A stretch of 64,000 nt of DNA from Styela clava (lineage: Eukaryota > Chordata > Ascidiacea > Stolidobranchia > Styelidae), in the NCBI RefSeq assembly GCF_964204865.1, contig NC_135257.1, positions 13,600,151-13,664,150 on the forward strand. The letters run 5' to 3'. Position numbers and translations under genes: made by a program. Positions 24,501 to 36,604 of the stretch are shown one piece after another. Every line of letters begins with the position of its first letter. The first letter of the stretch is position 1. The notes beneath the pieces were generated by a model. The model made no database searches. It saw only the letters and a program-made list of their open reading frames with translations, and was not told where the DNA came from.

Positions 24501-26233
24501 CCATCTTCGGACTATTAGTCTTACCAGGTCAAACCAAAAATTTGGATTTACGACCATAGGAAATCTAATAAACAGCTTTAATTTAAATTCAATCCCAACC
24601 CCGAATCCGTTGAAGTAAATTGTACGACTCTAAGTTAAGAACATTCGCTTTGTGATGCAAGCCAGGTATAAAATAAACAAAAAATTGAATTAACAAGGCA
24701 TTTTATTTACCGAATATTGAGTCAATCATTTACCTTGGGGCTGAACGACTTTCCTTTTTTCTCTCTGATAGATTGGATCAAGTATGTCGTTTCTTGATGA
24801 ATTCGATTTTCCATTGCACTTTTACCAACTCCCAAACTATAAAACAGTATCAATACCGAAAATTATTCAGAATTATTACTTCATTCATCCCCTTTTTAGC
24901 AACCTACATCCAAATGTGAAAATATCTTCGAAATTGCAATGTTTTGGAAGGTTAACTTGTAGATGGCAATAAACATGTTATTTTTGTTTGTAGGCAAAAT
25001 CCATCATAAAAAAATTGGGTACTCCCGAAGTATGTGAACCAAGATGGCGGACACCGGAACCTAGTATGTGTACCGAGTTAGGCTTAGGCCATAATTTCAG
25101 GTACAAATACTACGGGGGTCACTTGGATAGTCCCCGAACTCGTAATAGAACTAAAATAAGGAAAATTGGAATAAAATTATTGCCTAACTCTAAACTGGTA
25201 CACATACGGTGTCCGCCATCTTGGTTCACATACTTCGGGAGTACCTAAAATTATAGGTAGAAATGTATATGAAATAAATATTCGCTGTACCTTCTCAACG
25301 CATGCAATGTAAAAGGCCTATGAACTTTTATGACGTCTGGGGTTGCAAATACTATTCCCTGGCCTTTGGCGTATGCGTCGAATACAGTGAACGGTGGTCG
25401 AGCTCCCATTTTACCAGTTTGACGAATATGCACCTGTAAATGGTTAAATAACTTTTTAAATTATCGACGGAAATTCATTGAATACTTTTTGATTTTTTGA
25501 TACAAATTTTGTCAGAATTCGACATTCAAGTTATCAAGGTTTACTGTGTAAAACAATATAGAGGGCCTAATATAGAGAATTTATTTATCACCCCTGAAAC
25601 ATCGCATGTATCGATTCACCATGACCTTGTGGGTAATCACAAAAGGCTAAAATGTTACGGATTTACACACAGAAAATTGCTTTCATTCTAGTCCTTCATT
25701 GGTTATCTCGTTGTCATTTATTGAGTTTACATGCCTCTATCTATAGGCGAATTAAGATAACCAAATGCTCAGGAGTCAGGAAGCGCTTCTTTCAATGTAA
25801 AATTGAAAATATACAAATAGCTTCATTTGCATTTACTATCATGTCTTTTAGGTACTTAGAAAGTCTTCATGAAATTTTTTTAACGACTTCATGTGAAAAC
25901 TATCTTGATCACAATTCACGTCTTTCTTCGACAACCAGCAATCGAGATTTATAAAAACAAACGCAAGTTGCAAAAGTTAATACTCACGTCGTAAATGTCT
26001 TCATAGTCTGTTAGTATTACCGTCTCCTGATTACCAAGTCTAACCGTGTATGCCTTACCGTACTTTTTGGTCCATTCCATTAATGTTTTTGCTGGTTGTT
26101 TTCCAAGAAAAGGAGTCACACCTAACATTGGTATTCCTCTTGGTCCAGGTGGTAAGCGACTGTCTCTTTTATACCAATATAAGAACAATCGAGTAATGCA
26201 TGCCACAAACAAAGCGATAATGACCACGAACAT
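21512..26233 (-). CDS. CYP2-like cytochrome P450, complete, nine exons, 488 aa
   Basis: Probable ER-anchored heme monooxygenase; substrate unknown. Exons in order: 26233-25988, 25433-25291, 24836-24734, 24336-24227, 23978-23863, 23600-23482, 23180-23036, 22762-22599, 21832-21512. All introns are GT-AG and the frame is open throughout. The start is the ATG at 26233 (MFVVIIALFVACITRLFL, the membrane anchor), followed by YKRDSRLPPGPRGIP. The I-helix AGSQT is at 293-297, ExxR at E350/R353, PERF at 405-408 and the heme loop FAIGKRNCLG at 425-434 with Cys432. The C-helix WxxxR has Ile117 in place of Trp, with Arg121 kept. It stands head to tail with the frameshifted P450 at 14093-19432 and shares its exon sizes, so they are probably tandem copies. 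Intron 8 holds a hAT-like element and intron 2 a hairpin MITE. Confidence 0.92.
22203..22517. mobile_element. hAT-like non-autonomous element in P450 intron 8
   Basis: The element begins CAGGGGTGTGCGACC and ends in the inverted match GTTGCACACCCCTG, with the GCGGCCCGCG-type interior common in hAT MITEs. The flanking octamers CACTAACA and CAATAAAA agree at 6 of 8 positions, fitting a worn 8-bp target duplication. No transposase is encoded. Confidence 0.8.
25018..25245. mobile_element. Hairpin MITE in P450 intron 2
   Basis: The 38-bp terminal inverted repeats are perfect (25018-25055 and 25208-25245), beginning GGTACTCCCGAAGTATGTGA and ending AAGATGGCGGACACC. The inner parts also pair imperfectly, so the 228-bp unit could fold into one long hairpin. 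A degraded relative lies at 11397-11508. No clear target duplication is seen and the superfamily is unknown. Confidence 0.8.
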
Positions 26234-26330
26234 TTTACCTCATAATACCCACAATGAGTGATGACACTGTAAACTTATGAAATCGATGAAAAATACATTA
26301 TGGTTAGCAATAAATACAGATCAAATTATG

Positions 26331-26346
26331 GATATATATATATATA
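26331..26346 (-). promoter_or_regulatory. TATA-rich stretch upstream of the intact minus-strand P450
   Basis: An alternating TA run read on the minus strand as TTTATATATATATATATCC, about 100 nt upstream of the ATG at 26233. It could serve as a TATA box or be a simple microsatellite. Confidence 0.3.
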
Positions 26347-27496
26347 AAAGCGTATACAGCAAAGTAGTTTTCTCAAACGAGCATGTGCCGCCTAATCACT
26401 CGCTAAGTGGAGGGAACTGTGTGTTTGCTGCTTCAAATGACATCTTATGCTGAGGCTATGACCTGCTTCAAACTAGGACATCACCAAGTTTGCTTGTTAA
26501 TGATTAAATTTACAAGTTGCGGCATATACTCCTGAACGGATCCTGTGTAGCTTGTTTTGGAGATGTAAGTTAACTGGGGTAAACAAATAACATGCGATTT
26601 TATATCTGTTCATTCACTATATTAACAAAAAAACTACAAATGAGAAATGTTATCAGCCAGCCTTATTCATGAACAACTTAATCTTGCGGGGAAGAATGTC
26701 TGGAGCAGTCAAAGTTTATCAACATACTTCTTCGAAATCAACCATGTAATAAATTATGTAGGGCAAGCAAACCAACACTCTTCCGGCCCATAGTAATTTT
26801 CTAGGTAACGGTGAATACTTCTCCAGAGTCTTGTTTGCAGCGAAATAACTCCTACATATTTTATACAGTATCAAAAATAGAAATGATTCCGAACATTTTT
26901 AACTTTTGGATGTGATGTACCGGGAACAAAATATGGACAAATGAAAGGAAAATTGAGAAATTTGAAAAGATTAACGAGAATATTGGTAACATAGCTTAAA
27001 AGAAGTTAACACCGTTCTATTAGGAGAAGTTTGGCGTGGCGGACAGACGAAATACTTCAACCAGCTTACTATAAAATCAAATAACTAGTGTTTTTGAGTC
27101 TTGAAATTCTTCTCAATTGCAAAGAGGTTACATCGATACAATTTATATAATATACTGTATATAATACAATTTGTTGGTGTAATATGGGTATATTAAAATT
27201 AAATGAAGTAAAGAACTTACATAAACCCTGGTTAAAAACAAATCTGGTTAAGATATATATATTGAAAACTAACTTCATACTTAAATTGAAATTGTAACAG
27301 GACTTCATGAAAACCCTGTATATATGTTTTATTCTCTTGTAATGCCGCTGTAATGTAAATAGGCAAGTTTTTTTTTATTTTTTATTTTTATTTTTTTATT
27401 CAAAAAGTGAAATAAAAAGCACTTCGCAAAATAGCATTTCGTGCTGTACAATGGAAAATCTGTCACTAAAATGTTGTGAAAAAAAAAACACTTCAT
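26347..27496. other. Intergenic, no gene seen
   Basis: AT-rich DNA upstream of the P450 cluster, with T-rich runs near 27367-27400. No ORF with motifs. Confidence 0.4.
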
Positions 27497-28537
27497 CGTC
27501 ACGCTAATACCCGAATTGCGTAAGTCATTTTTAGCAGTTTTGAGAAAAACGTAAAAAACTTCCTAATGATATTGTTATGCCATTGAGAGTCAATAATTTG
27601 CCATGGTTCAGTTTTTTGATTGTAGCCGGATTTAAGTTAATTTGTATGACGCAGTCAAGTGACGTCATAATGGCGCATTGTTACTTAGGCAGAAATGTGT
27701 CTATGACTTGGGGACATACGCAATTTTGCAACTTTACTATATGCACCAGTCCTGAAAACAAAACATTCCAAAAACGAATGTAATTATCAGTACATACAAT
27801 GTCTAATCCCCAAAATAGCTAATCAGTTTCAATTACATTATTTTTTATGTTTAGAAAAATATATTTCATCAATATAACACGTTCTGCACACCCACCGAAA
27901 TAAGACAGCAAATCACCTAATATAAAAGCCAACCAAGGTGAATTGATCTCGGACAGTGAATATAGTAAGTGCACGCTTTCCTATACTGTAGTATAAATTC
28001 AAATTAATACGCGCTAAGCTAGAATCCGAGTGGCAAAAACTCGAAAATACTTAGCCGAGGTTATTTTGCCTTTGTGACGTCACAATAGTCCTGCGGTAAC
28101 AATGATAATTCATTATGACGAAACAATTGCACAAATATGCATGTTATACTAAATCTCCATTTTTATGGTTTTTGGAATTCTTAAATTAAAATCTGCGTTA
28201 ACAGACAGGTGCGCAGCATTACATAAATACCCATTTTATAAACAAGAGAGCTATGCTCAAATATATGCCCACGTAGCGCCACCCAATGGCAATAATTTTG
28301 ATGACGTCATAGCGAAGAAAAAAAAGTAATAGCCTTCTGGAGAAAAATTTCATCTTTAACCACTGAAAATTTCAAAGCAATTGGTCCAGTATTCGAAGAG
28401 AAAAGCGATCTTTTAAAAATGATGGAGACAAATAACAATAACAACAAAATTTTGAAACGATCGTTATGTCCACTAAACGTGTCCAAAAACTCAAAATCGC
28501 CAAAAATGACTTACGCAATTCGGTTATTAGCGTGACG
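27497..28537. mobile_element. Candidate inverted-repeat element enclosing an R1 repeat
   Basis: The left end (27497-27532) begins CGTCACGCTAATACCCGAAT and the right end (28502-28537) is its near-perfect inverted copy. Weaker pairing continues about 20 bp inward. The span of about 1.04 kb includes R1 copy 2 at the right. No transposase and no clear target duplication are visible. It may be a composite, or two inverted R1-related ends. Confidence 0.55.
28243..28484 (-). repeat. Dispersed repeat family R1, copy 2
   Basis: Read on the minus strand it runs from GGACACGTTTAGTGGACATA through GATCGTTTC, CTGGACCAATTGCTTTGAAA and TGACGTCATCAAAA to GAGCATAGCTCTCTTG, matching copy 3 at 45659-46066. Confidence 0.7.
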
Positions 28538-31500
28538 ATATATAAAACCGTTATCCGCAGGAGGGTGACATTGAGTCATATTCAAGCCCCTCTGAAAGTG
28601 CAATATCAATCGTCGCCAGTTGATTGGTATGCCGCCCCACCTCGATACTTCCCATGAAAACTTTCTCTTGTCTGTGCTCCGATGAAGATACTGAATTGTA
28701 CACTTAATCGATGGAATTGTATCTTTTTTCTATTTAAAAATGCGACTCTTTTTATTCCTATTCTGTCAATCTTTTCCGTCACCAGGACGTTATAACGAAA
28801 ACAATATTATTATCAACATATAAGTATGAGATACAATCGACAGGCATGCGAGCCTATTAGTATCTCTAACATGGGCGACAATGCATGTTTATGTGTCGAA
28901 TCTTGGTTGTTTCATCGGACTCATTTTATTGTCTTCAAAGTCTATATCGGTCCGTGTTGACTACGATTTTGCGATCGAACTGCGATCGGTTCTAAGACAT
29001 TTAACGTGCTGAGGAAAATATAGAACACAATTTGCATTATTTTGTAGTGATTATTCTTGGTATTCAGGGTTGCCCCCGAAATTTAACTAGCACTAAGCAA
29101 GTATGGTAGCGTAATATTCTTTGAATAATTGTCCATTGTCTGACAACGCTGAGACCAGCTTTTGGCAGATGGTTGAGCCTATTTGTGCAGTCAGTTTAAG
29201 ATACAGTTTACACTCTGCTCACAACTTTCAAAAAATATCAATATATATACTTCGAAGTAAAGTTCGAATTTTATTCCTATCATATGAATATATACAAATA
29301 ACCTACCGGTTCATTGGATATTAGTTCGGATACACAACCAGGCAATATATAAATGTGTTTTATGACGTTACGTTGACCCAGCCTGTTACATTGTATTATT
29401 ATTTTGGGGACTAATTTGGTCAAATTAAACTGCTAATTAGTGTGATTCAGCTGTAATTGTTCAGCTGTGTGTTTCAAAGCAGATATATGATTTTCAATGT
29501 CGATGCACAGGCAACGTCGTCGAACATACGTTGTTCTTCTGTGGCGCGTTAGGTAATTAATTCGGACAGATATTCCGCCAGCTAAGCAGGCGGACAGCTG
29601 GCCACACCACTTCGTAAATACAGCTTTAAAACTAAAGTCTCGAGAGCTGTAAAGCGTTTTTGTGTCGCAAGGTGCAGAAATGAGAAGCAAATTTGATTAG
29701 GAAGCGAATCGCGCCTGATCACTTCAAGAGTCGCTGAAAGTGGGCTCTCATGATCAAAATTGGCGCAGATTGTGCCTACGGGGAAAGTATTGTTTCAAGA
29801 CCGAAAATCTTCGTTCTCGAGAATGGATAATAAAATTGCATATTATTATTACGGTAAAATAATACCACAACAACAACAACAACAAAACAATCTATAATAC
29901 CACTTTGTCCAATAATGGTATTCCCTTCATTGTGCTGATTTTTTCTCACTTTGTGGTATGAAGGAGTTCATTGTGACGATACTTCACTAATGTGTAACTA
30001 ATTGGAATCTTGAAAAAAGTGTAAATTTTTACACAGAACACACTAATATTTAGTAACTAACCTTCCTTAGATAAGCAATGAAAGTTTTAACTGTATTTTA
30101 ATTTGATGGAGTTTCAGGAACATTTTAATGCATGGTAAAGATGGCTGTATTCCTATCAAGGTAAGTGAAATCAATAAGTTTTATCATTTTTTCGTAAACT
30201 GTTCGTCATGTGCAATTCTGCATTAGGTAAGCATTTTACTTTATTCTCAGTTCGGAATATGATTATGATGGACTATATTATTAACTGTCATGTAGCGGCA
30301 ACTCTAATTTAATCAATCATCTCTTTGAAGCCAAAACTTTACTGTCAACAACAATTGGCATGGACGCAAGTTAATTCATTTGTTCCATAAAAGTCTACAA
30401 CATCCAAATGCGCGGGAGATGAAATGATAGAAGTTACCGTGATATGGACTATGGGAAAACTGCTTATTATAAGTTTACAAGACTGTACAGTGTTAAATTG
30501 CGTCCCGGGCGTATTTCGCCGCCAACTGGAGATGACTATGTGCAGTAAGTTCTCACCAATCGCGTGAGAAATAGGCCTGGATTTGTTGTCGAGCATGTTT
30601 CACCTGTTGCTTGCTTGAGTTTTCCCGCCGATTTCATCGAAATCCCGCGGGTAAAGCGTCATCATCCTCGCATTATGACGCAACAGAAAACTTAATATTT
30701 ATTCACATATTACACTGATTTATGTTGTTGGGAACTGTGCGTGTACCTTTGGGATCAACAGGACAGTTACACGATATTCATTAGCACTATATATGTCAAT
30801 CGACTGGTAAAACGTCCAATAGTATAATATAGCATATCGCTTTTAACGAAGCATTTACCGACAAAAAGCGGTTCTTTCCGACACAAATATGAAAAAAATA
30901 CTTTTGAACAATACCGATAGAGTCCAAAAGTCAAATATTGAAAATATTATGTTTGCTATACTCATCCAAGCTTGGTAAAACAACAAATTTTTTTTTCGAA
31001 TGGTCCAAATGATTTAGTATAAACGTAAATCAAATTAATACGAAGAAAATATGTGGGTGGGATGTGGTAGGGGAGTCATATCGTCCCGAAGGCTAGAAAC
31101 TCGAAAAGAAATCCCGATCACAGCATATTCATGCACTCTTGCTGATAGATCTAATATCATGTTACGGGAGGTTTATGTCATCCGACGGTAATTACATCAC
31201 TGCATGTGATATGCTATGTTGAAATTGCGGAAAAGCCATAAAAGGTCAAACCATGCCGTGCTATGAGGTAAGTCAGTGAAAAGTTACGGCTAAAATTTTA
31301 TCTGACGTGTTTTATTTGCGGTTAATAAAGTGATATAGGTTCTTTTATCCGCAATTATTGATGCTTCTCAAAATAACTAACCATCATTTTATGAGAATTT
31401 TTACGCCCGCGCTCGTGTGAAGCCTTTAATAAGTATAATAATATTTTTTGAATGAACACAATTTTTTCAATTCAATTTACAAGACTTTTGCATGGGATTG

Positions 31501-33062
31501 AACATGAAATCATTCACCAATGATGTCTACATAGTTAGAACAGATCCTTATGTATTATGAGTTCAAAGTCAATTCAAAATCAAGAGATACACAACTCAGT
31601 GGTGAATTCTATTTCTCCGTTGAGCGTTTCCGCTATTGAGTGTATACGTGCGAGTTTGAACGAACGGGAAAATTACCACAATCCGCAAAATCTTTAGAGT
31701 ATTAAGGAGTACTAAGGAGCTGTCAGAAGAAAGAAGGTTAATAATATTTCGTGAAATAGATTTTTTTAATTTTATTCTAACGATTTATTTTAAAACAAAA
31801 TACTATAAACACGAAAATTAATTATCTGGTTTGAATTCAGAAAAAAAGATTTAAGACATGTTAAAGATTTATTTTGTGCGCAGAATGAACTCATACTTGA
31901 GTCACAATTTAGGAGAAGCAGATGAAAACTTTCCTCGGTAATAAATTCTCGAATTTGCGCTTGAAATCATAGAATCGATTCAAAAAGTTAAATTTCGCTA
32001 TGATGAGTGATCCTCGTTTTGCGACATTCGGTGTCTATCGGCACGAAGTCGTGGTTGGAATCCATGGAGGTATATGACTAAAATTTATATTTCGAAAAAA
32101 AAATTACTTTCATAAATAATTTTTTGACAATTTGACAATTTTATTGGCATCAAACTACTCAGATATGCAAAGTAGATTTTTTGTAAATATTTCCACATGC
32201 TTCAAAATTTTACTACATAGGTTAAATAGAGTAATGTAATAAGTAATTTTCATATTTGATATGAATTATTCGGTTCAAAACAAATAATCGGTTTAAATAT
32301 AAGTCTTGATCCGATACTAATATCCTAAATATATATCTCATCAGACATTTAATAAATTTGAATCCACTGGATAGGCACGTTGCGAGATTGCAAATTTTAA
32401 ATCACTTGAACATGGATGGATAGCAATTTCAATTTAATATTACGTCAAGTACAAAAAATCTAAATGTATTGTGGTGTGAATCACGACTGTTTGTGTCCGC
32501 AGGCATAGCCTAGATACAAAACAACCAAAGCAATTACGAATAGAAAGCGTTTAACAGGAACAAGTTATGAATCAATTATGAAGTGGTAAACCAGAGGTAG
32601 ATTACTGACTATTTTATTATAATCAATACAAATTATTGAGTCTAAATTAATCGTAAGGGTTCTGCTTTCCATTGCTAATTATCTTACTATATGAATATTG
32701 AAAGCTTTCTTAGGTCGCCAAAAGTATCTTGGCGCTTTCTTTGATGAAATTCTATATTTTAAGATTTAGACAAACACCTTGAAGCAATTTTACAACTCCG
32801 CCATTTTACATGCTGCCGACAAAGGGCCGTTCAAAATATCATATTTTTAGGTCGGTAAAAAGGTAAGTCCGTTGTGATATATTGCGGAAAGATAAACAAG
32901 TTCGTCCAAAATAGGCGTGATTGAACATCCATTTACCTGCATGTTGACCCTTTCCGCCAGATACAACTTGCTTTAAGGTTAGTGCACCGTACTCGCGGTG
33001 AGACTGTTAATCCGCCATATACCAATATCAGCTCGGCTTGTCTGTGAGTTGGCTGTCCCACT
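28538..33062. other. Intergenic, no gene seen
   Basis: About 4.5 kb without a recognisable gene. A (CAA)n run lies near 29870-29889. The stretch about 29440-29700 is less AT-rich and holds several CAGCTG E-boxes but no Smad-type module. The ORF at 29433-29690 (minus) shows no family. Confidence 0.45.
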
Positions 33063-33078
33063 GGCGCCATGCAGTCTG
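33063..33078. promoter_or_regulatory. Smad-type composite site 1: GGCGCC-N5-GTCTG
   Basis: GGCGCC (33063-33068), five bases, then GTCTG (33074-33078). This is an exact fit to the BMP-Smad composite site known from fly Mad/Medea elements and vertebrate Id-type BMP response elements. No E-box follows at 4 nt. It lies 2.8 kb downstream of the first Id-like gene. Confidence 0.55.
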
Positions 33079-35844
33079 TGACGGCTACCACTAATTTCAC
33101 ACAAGTGAAGTTAAAGCTAGCTTTCGCGATATTTTTATCTTTGGCTTTCATCATGTACCAGTAAGCTTGGGTACTTGATCAACATTTATTTTTAAGTGAG
33201 GTGTAGAATCGGTTTGTGTACGTCCATACATGTTATTTTTACCGGGTCAGAATAACCTTAGTTGCATGACTGCGAAGACACTTTTCAATCTGAGCGGCGA
33301 CATATTAAGATGATAGACTAGATTATCGGCGAAATTTTGACGGCCTGATTTTCATATTTTTCTAACGAAATTTTACTACGGCCCTACCCAGGTGAAATCC
33401 TCATACGTGGTTTGGCTGAGGGTCACATGCTTCGGAAAGAACAGTGTTTTACAATGCATTGAATTGTCCAATAATACGGACAATCAAATATAGACATCAT
33501 ACACATATATTTATACATTTTTCATAACCTTTCTTTGCTATCAGTCGCAATTACGTGCTCGCTGCCATTTTGAAAAACTAAAATTCCAAGTTTTGCATAT
33601 TTTAAGAATTTTTTTTTTCGTGTTTAAAGAAATGGGAACAAATTTAGTATTAATTTTGTGAACTGTTTTTCCGTCAAAAGAGAAAGCTTATGTCACGATG
33701 TGGATAATGATAGTTTTAGTATTTTAGAATTAAAAATTCTAGCAGTGTTGTAAGAGATATATTACACCCTTGCAAAATCAATATTTATTTTTGTTTGCTT
33801 ATTTCAAAGACAATCGAGCTCTTATGAATTTTGTACGAAACCATGCAAAAAAAAAATATATATATATTAATTTTAAAAATTTATTTATTTATGACCAACA
33901 ATTTATCACGCTGTATACTTGGTAGCTACATTTCTCAAAGCGGAATATTTTTAGGCCAGTTTCTGGATGGTAACCCTGTATTATCTTTATTTCAATGAAA
34001 ATACTACCGTTACCACGGAGGGCACAATGTACTCAGTCTTAATTCTTGCATCGGATACATTTCTAAATTACAAAGTATGATGAGCATGGTAAGGGTACAG
34101 AACTTCTTGTCATCACAGTGTGGTTCACGTAGCCGGCTGGGCCTTCTTCCACGACCAGTCATCTTGGACGTTGAATCAGTCGAAGATTACTGTGCTACCC
34201 ATATACACGGGGATGATATGATTTGGACCGTGTTATCTACCACACCCACCCCCCTCTTTGCATATATCCGAAAATTCCTTCTTTCTATTCTAAAGCCTGT
34301 GCCTTTGGTTGCTCTCTGATAAACTACCAACATTACTATTTTGAGATGTTCTCATGTCCTTCGCAAGTGTCTAAAATATGTTGGTGATGGATATTACTAA
34401 GTTAATTACTTCCTTTTACCCATGCGGTCGAAGACCTTAGGAGTAGAAGTTTTCTATTCTGCGTCACCCATTCATTATCAAATTTTAATTAGAAACCCCA
34501 ACATGGCCTATCTGGTCTCTTCAAACTCCATTACATCAAAAATAGTCGTTTGGTTGATCGAGGGAAATATATTATAGCAAATTTAACAATATTTCGATGA
34601 AGCAATTTTATGAAAAAATAGTAGCAAAAGCACTTGAAATGAATGAAAAATAATTAGAATAAAATACAGTAACTATAAATTGAACGCAAATAAGTTTGAA
34701 TGTAAATCAATGTAAAGGAATAATAATCGGAAGCAGGTGTACATTGGGACTCAAAGTTTCGTAAACAAAAATACGTGCAGTGGCATTTAATATGATATAC
34801 TAACATATCGTACCAATATCCAATTTTCTTCTATCGTTTTTGTAAGCATGGATGACTGATCATCAAAAGATTGGATACAACGCGTAAAGCCAAGCGGCGT
34901 CAATAGATGAGACATGCAGAAAAAATTAAACTTGTTTTCTACCGTTTAGCTGTGTAATAGGCAATTGAAAATTTGATATTTAAATCGGCCACCGCATCAA
35001 TTGGAAATGTTCAATAGCCACCTAGCCAAAGCTATGTTTTGTAAAACATTTTCCAATTTGAAAATAAAGCACACCGCTTATTCGTGTGATATTTTCAACT
35101 GTTGTAATACTGATCTTTGTACTGTTGGGTACAGTCTTCATTTTCCTTGTGATATAATATATGTAATTGTTGATGAAAGTACTACTTTTGTGTAGAAAGT
35201 TGATGATTTGGTCGCGTGATGATTTGACGACGATGAATATTCGGAATGTTTTTCGTCGGTTTGGTCCATTGGGTTTTCAAGGCTCGACAGAGACGCCAGC
35301 GTCAAAGCACGATTCGAAGCACCTAATCAAAAAGGAAAAATGTTACAAATACGTTGAAAGGTACGATAATAAAAAATTCCAGTTACGAATGTTTCCAACA
35401 CTTAGTTATTTATTTCTCATCATGAATAGGGCGAATAATACAAATACATTTTTTTATCTGTTTTGTTCAGTTTATTCCAGAACCAAAATTTGTTTTTATC
35501 GTGGAATACTGAATAGATTCAAAAGTTTGCACGCACCATCGTCGAAGTAGCATACTGGTACTCAAAATGCTGCCGTACAAAATTAGAAATCTACCGGTAT
35601 AAGCAAGCTCAAAAAAGTAATCTGATTATTATGCTATATCGGTACAATAATACAATACCCGACTTCCCAGTAGACAATTTTAAACAGGGTAAGGCATTAC
35701 AACACTCGCTAAAATGAGCAACCGGTAATATTCAGCTAATTTAAATATAATATGTCATGAAAATGATTCATGTCGCACATGCAAACGTACCTATATGGCT
35801 TTGTTGAGTGTGTTATTGCACATTTGAATGGCACCATCCATAAA
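33079..35844. other. Intergenic, no gene seen
   Basis: This is the 3' side of the Id-like gene. ORFs at 34077-34319 and 35167-35550 (plus) show no motif. A minus-strand ORF ending at a good donor near 32935 lies just left of it but is not recognised. Confidence 0.4.
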
Positions 35845-36297
35845 CTAACAGACGGGCGCCGACATCGGATGATGACAATTTGTTGCTTGCAATTGCTGCT
35901 TCGTTATATGATTGCTTGTTGATGAAATTATATTTTCTTGGTCTTCAATAGATTCGTTTGAAAAAGAATTGTTACTCGATGTGTTTCCGTCTCTAATAGA
36001 ATCCGCACATTCGTATTCCGGGCACTGCTGTTGTTGAAGTACTGAACTCAGATCATAGATATAATGAATCGCGTGCTGCATGATTTCCAAATCTGTGATC
36101 TTTTCATTTTTTATTCCTGCTATTGTCGGTACAACTGACTTCAATTTTTCAATCAGCATCGACACGCCAGACTCATCTTCGTCCGTCCGCCGTGAAATCG
36201 TCATTGATTTTGCGGCGAATTTATGTAACACATCCGTGGTCGATCTTACATGACACGATACTGCAGTAGTTGGTTTTGGAGATTGTGCTTTCACCAT
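35845..36297 (-). CDS. Id-type HLH protein (inhibitor of DNA binding-like), single exon, 150 aa
   Basis: A likely dominant-negative helix-loop-helix regulator. It should bind bHLH partners and keep them off E-boxes because it lacks a basic region. Helix 1 is about residues 44-58 (VSMLIEKLKSVVPTI), the loop 59-67 (AGIKNEKIT) and helix 2 68-88 (DLEIMQHAIHYIYDLSSVLQ), close to the Id pattern of LKxxVP and EILQHxIDYIxDL. No Arg/Lys-rich basic region precedes helix 1. The C-terminal half is Gln/Ser/Asn-rich and unstructured. The start is the first in-frame ATG (MVKAQSPKP), with a TATA-like element 115-125 nt upstream. No intron is needed, though many Id genes have one after the HLH. A paralogue lies at 53801-54061 on the same strand, and Smad/E-box modules lie on both sides. 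Confidence 0.88.
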   Translation of the reverse strand: MVKAQSPKPTTAVSCHVRSTTDVLHKFAAKSMTISRRTDEDESGVSMLIEKLKSVVPTIAGIKNEKITDLEIMQHAIHYIYDLSSVLQQQQCPEYECADSIRDGNTSSNNSFSNESIEDQENIISSTSNHITKQQLQATNCHHPMSAPVC

Positions 36298-36410
36298 ATT
36301 TGTTATATATTCTCAAATAAATTCTAAGTTTGTCGCAGTCTATTCAACCTTATACGCTCTGTGTGTAATCAACGATATCAAAGTAATGAATCAACCAATT
36401 TGCTGAGGTT

Positions 36411-36420
36411 GTTATATATT
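36411..36420 (-). promoter_or_regulatory. TATA-like element of the first Id-like gene
   Basis: AATATATAAC on the minus strand, about 115-125 nt upstream of the ATG at 36297. It is reasonably placed for a core promoter. Confidence 0.45.
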
Positions 36421-36580
36421 GGTCCAAATGATCCGGCGTTTTTCTTGAACCTGTCCAGCTTTGTTTAAACGGTTTAACGACAAATCTCGCTCATCACTTT
36501 TTCACCAACTCTCCTCTTGTTTCTTTTATTATCTCACCACGGGAGCAATCATAACATGGAACGCATTGTTTCGTTGGCGA

Positions 36581-36604
36581 CAGACAGGCGCCCAAGTGCA
36601 GCTG
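36581..36604. promoter_or_regulatory. Irregular Smad/E-box cluster in the first Id-like promoter
   Basis: CAGAC (36581-36585) lies one base from GGCGCC (36587-36592). GGCGCC abuts CAAGTG (36593-36598), which abuts CAGCTG (36599-36604); both are E-boxes. At the exact 5-nt spacing there is only a partial match, GCGAC. It sits about 285 nt upstream of the ATG, a promoter-proximal version of the distal modules with altered spacing. Confidence 0.45.

Noticed and set aside
32933-33154. Minus-strand ORF ending at a GTAAAT donor
   Set aside because: It looks exon-like, but the product is unrecognised and no partner exon is visible.
35167-35550. 127-codon plus-strand ORF
   Set aside because: No domain, biased low-complexity composition and no splice or promoter support.
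35850-35862. CAGAC next to GGCGCC near 35.85 kb as another Smad module
   Set aside because: The spacing is one base and it lies in the last codons of the first Id-like gene.
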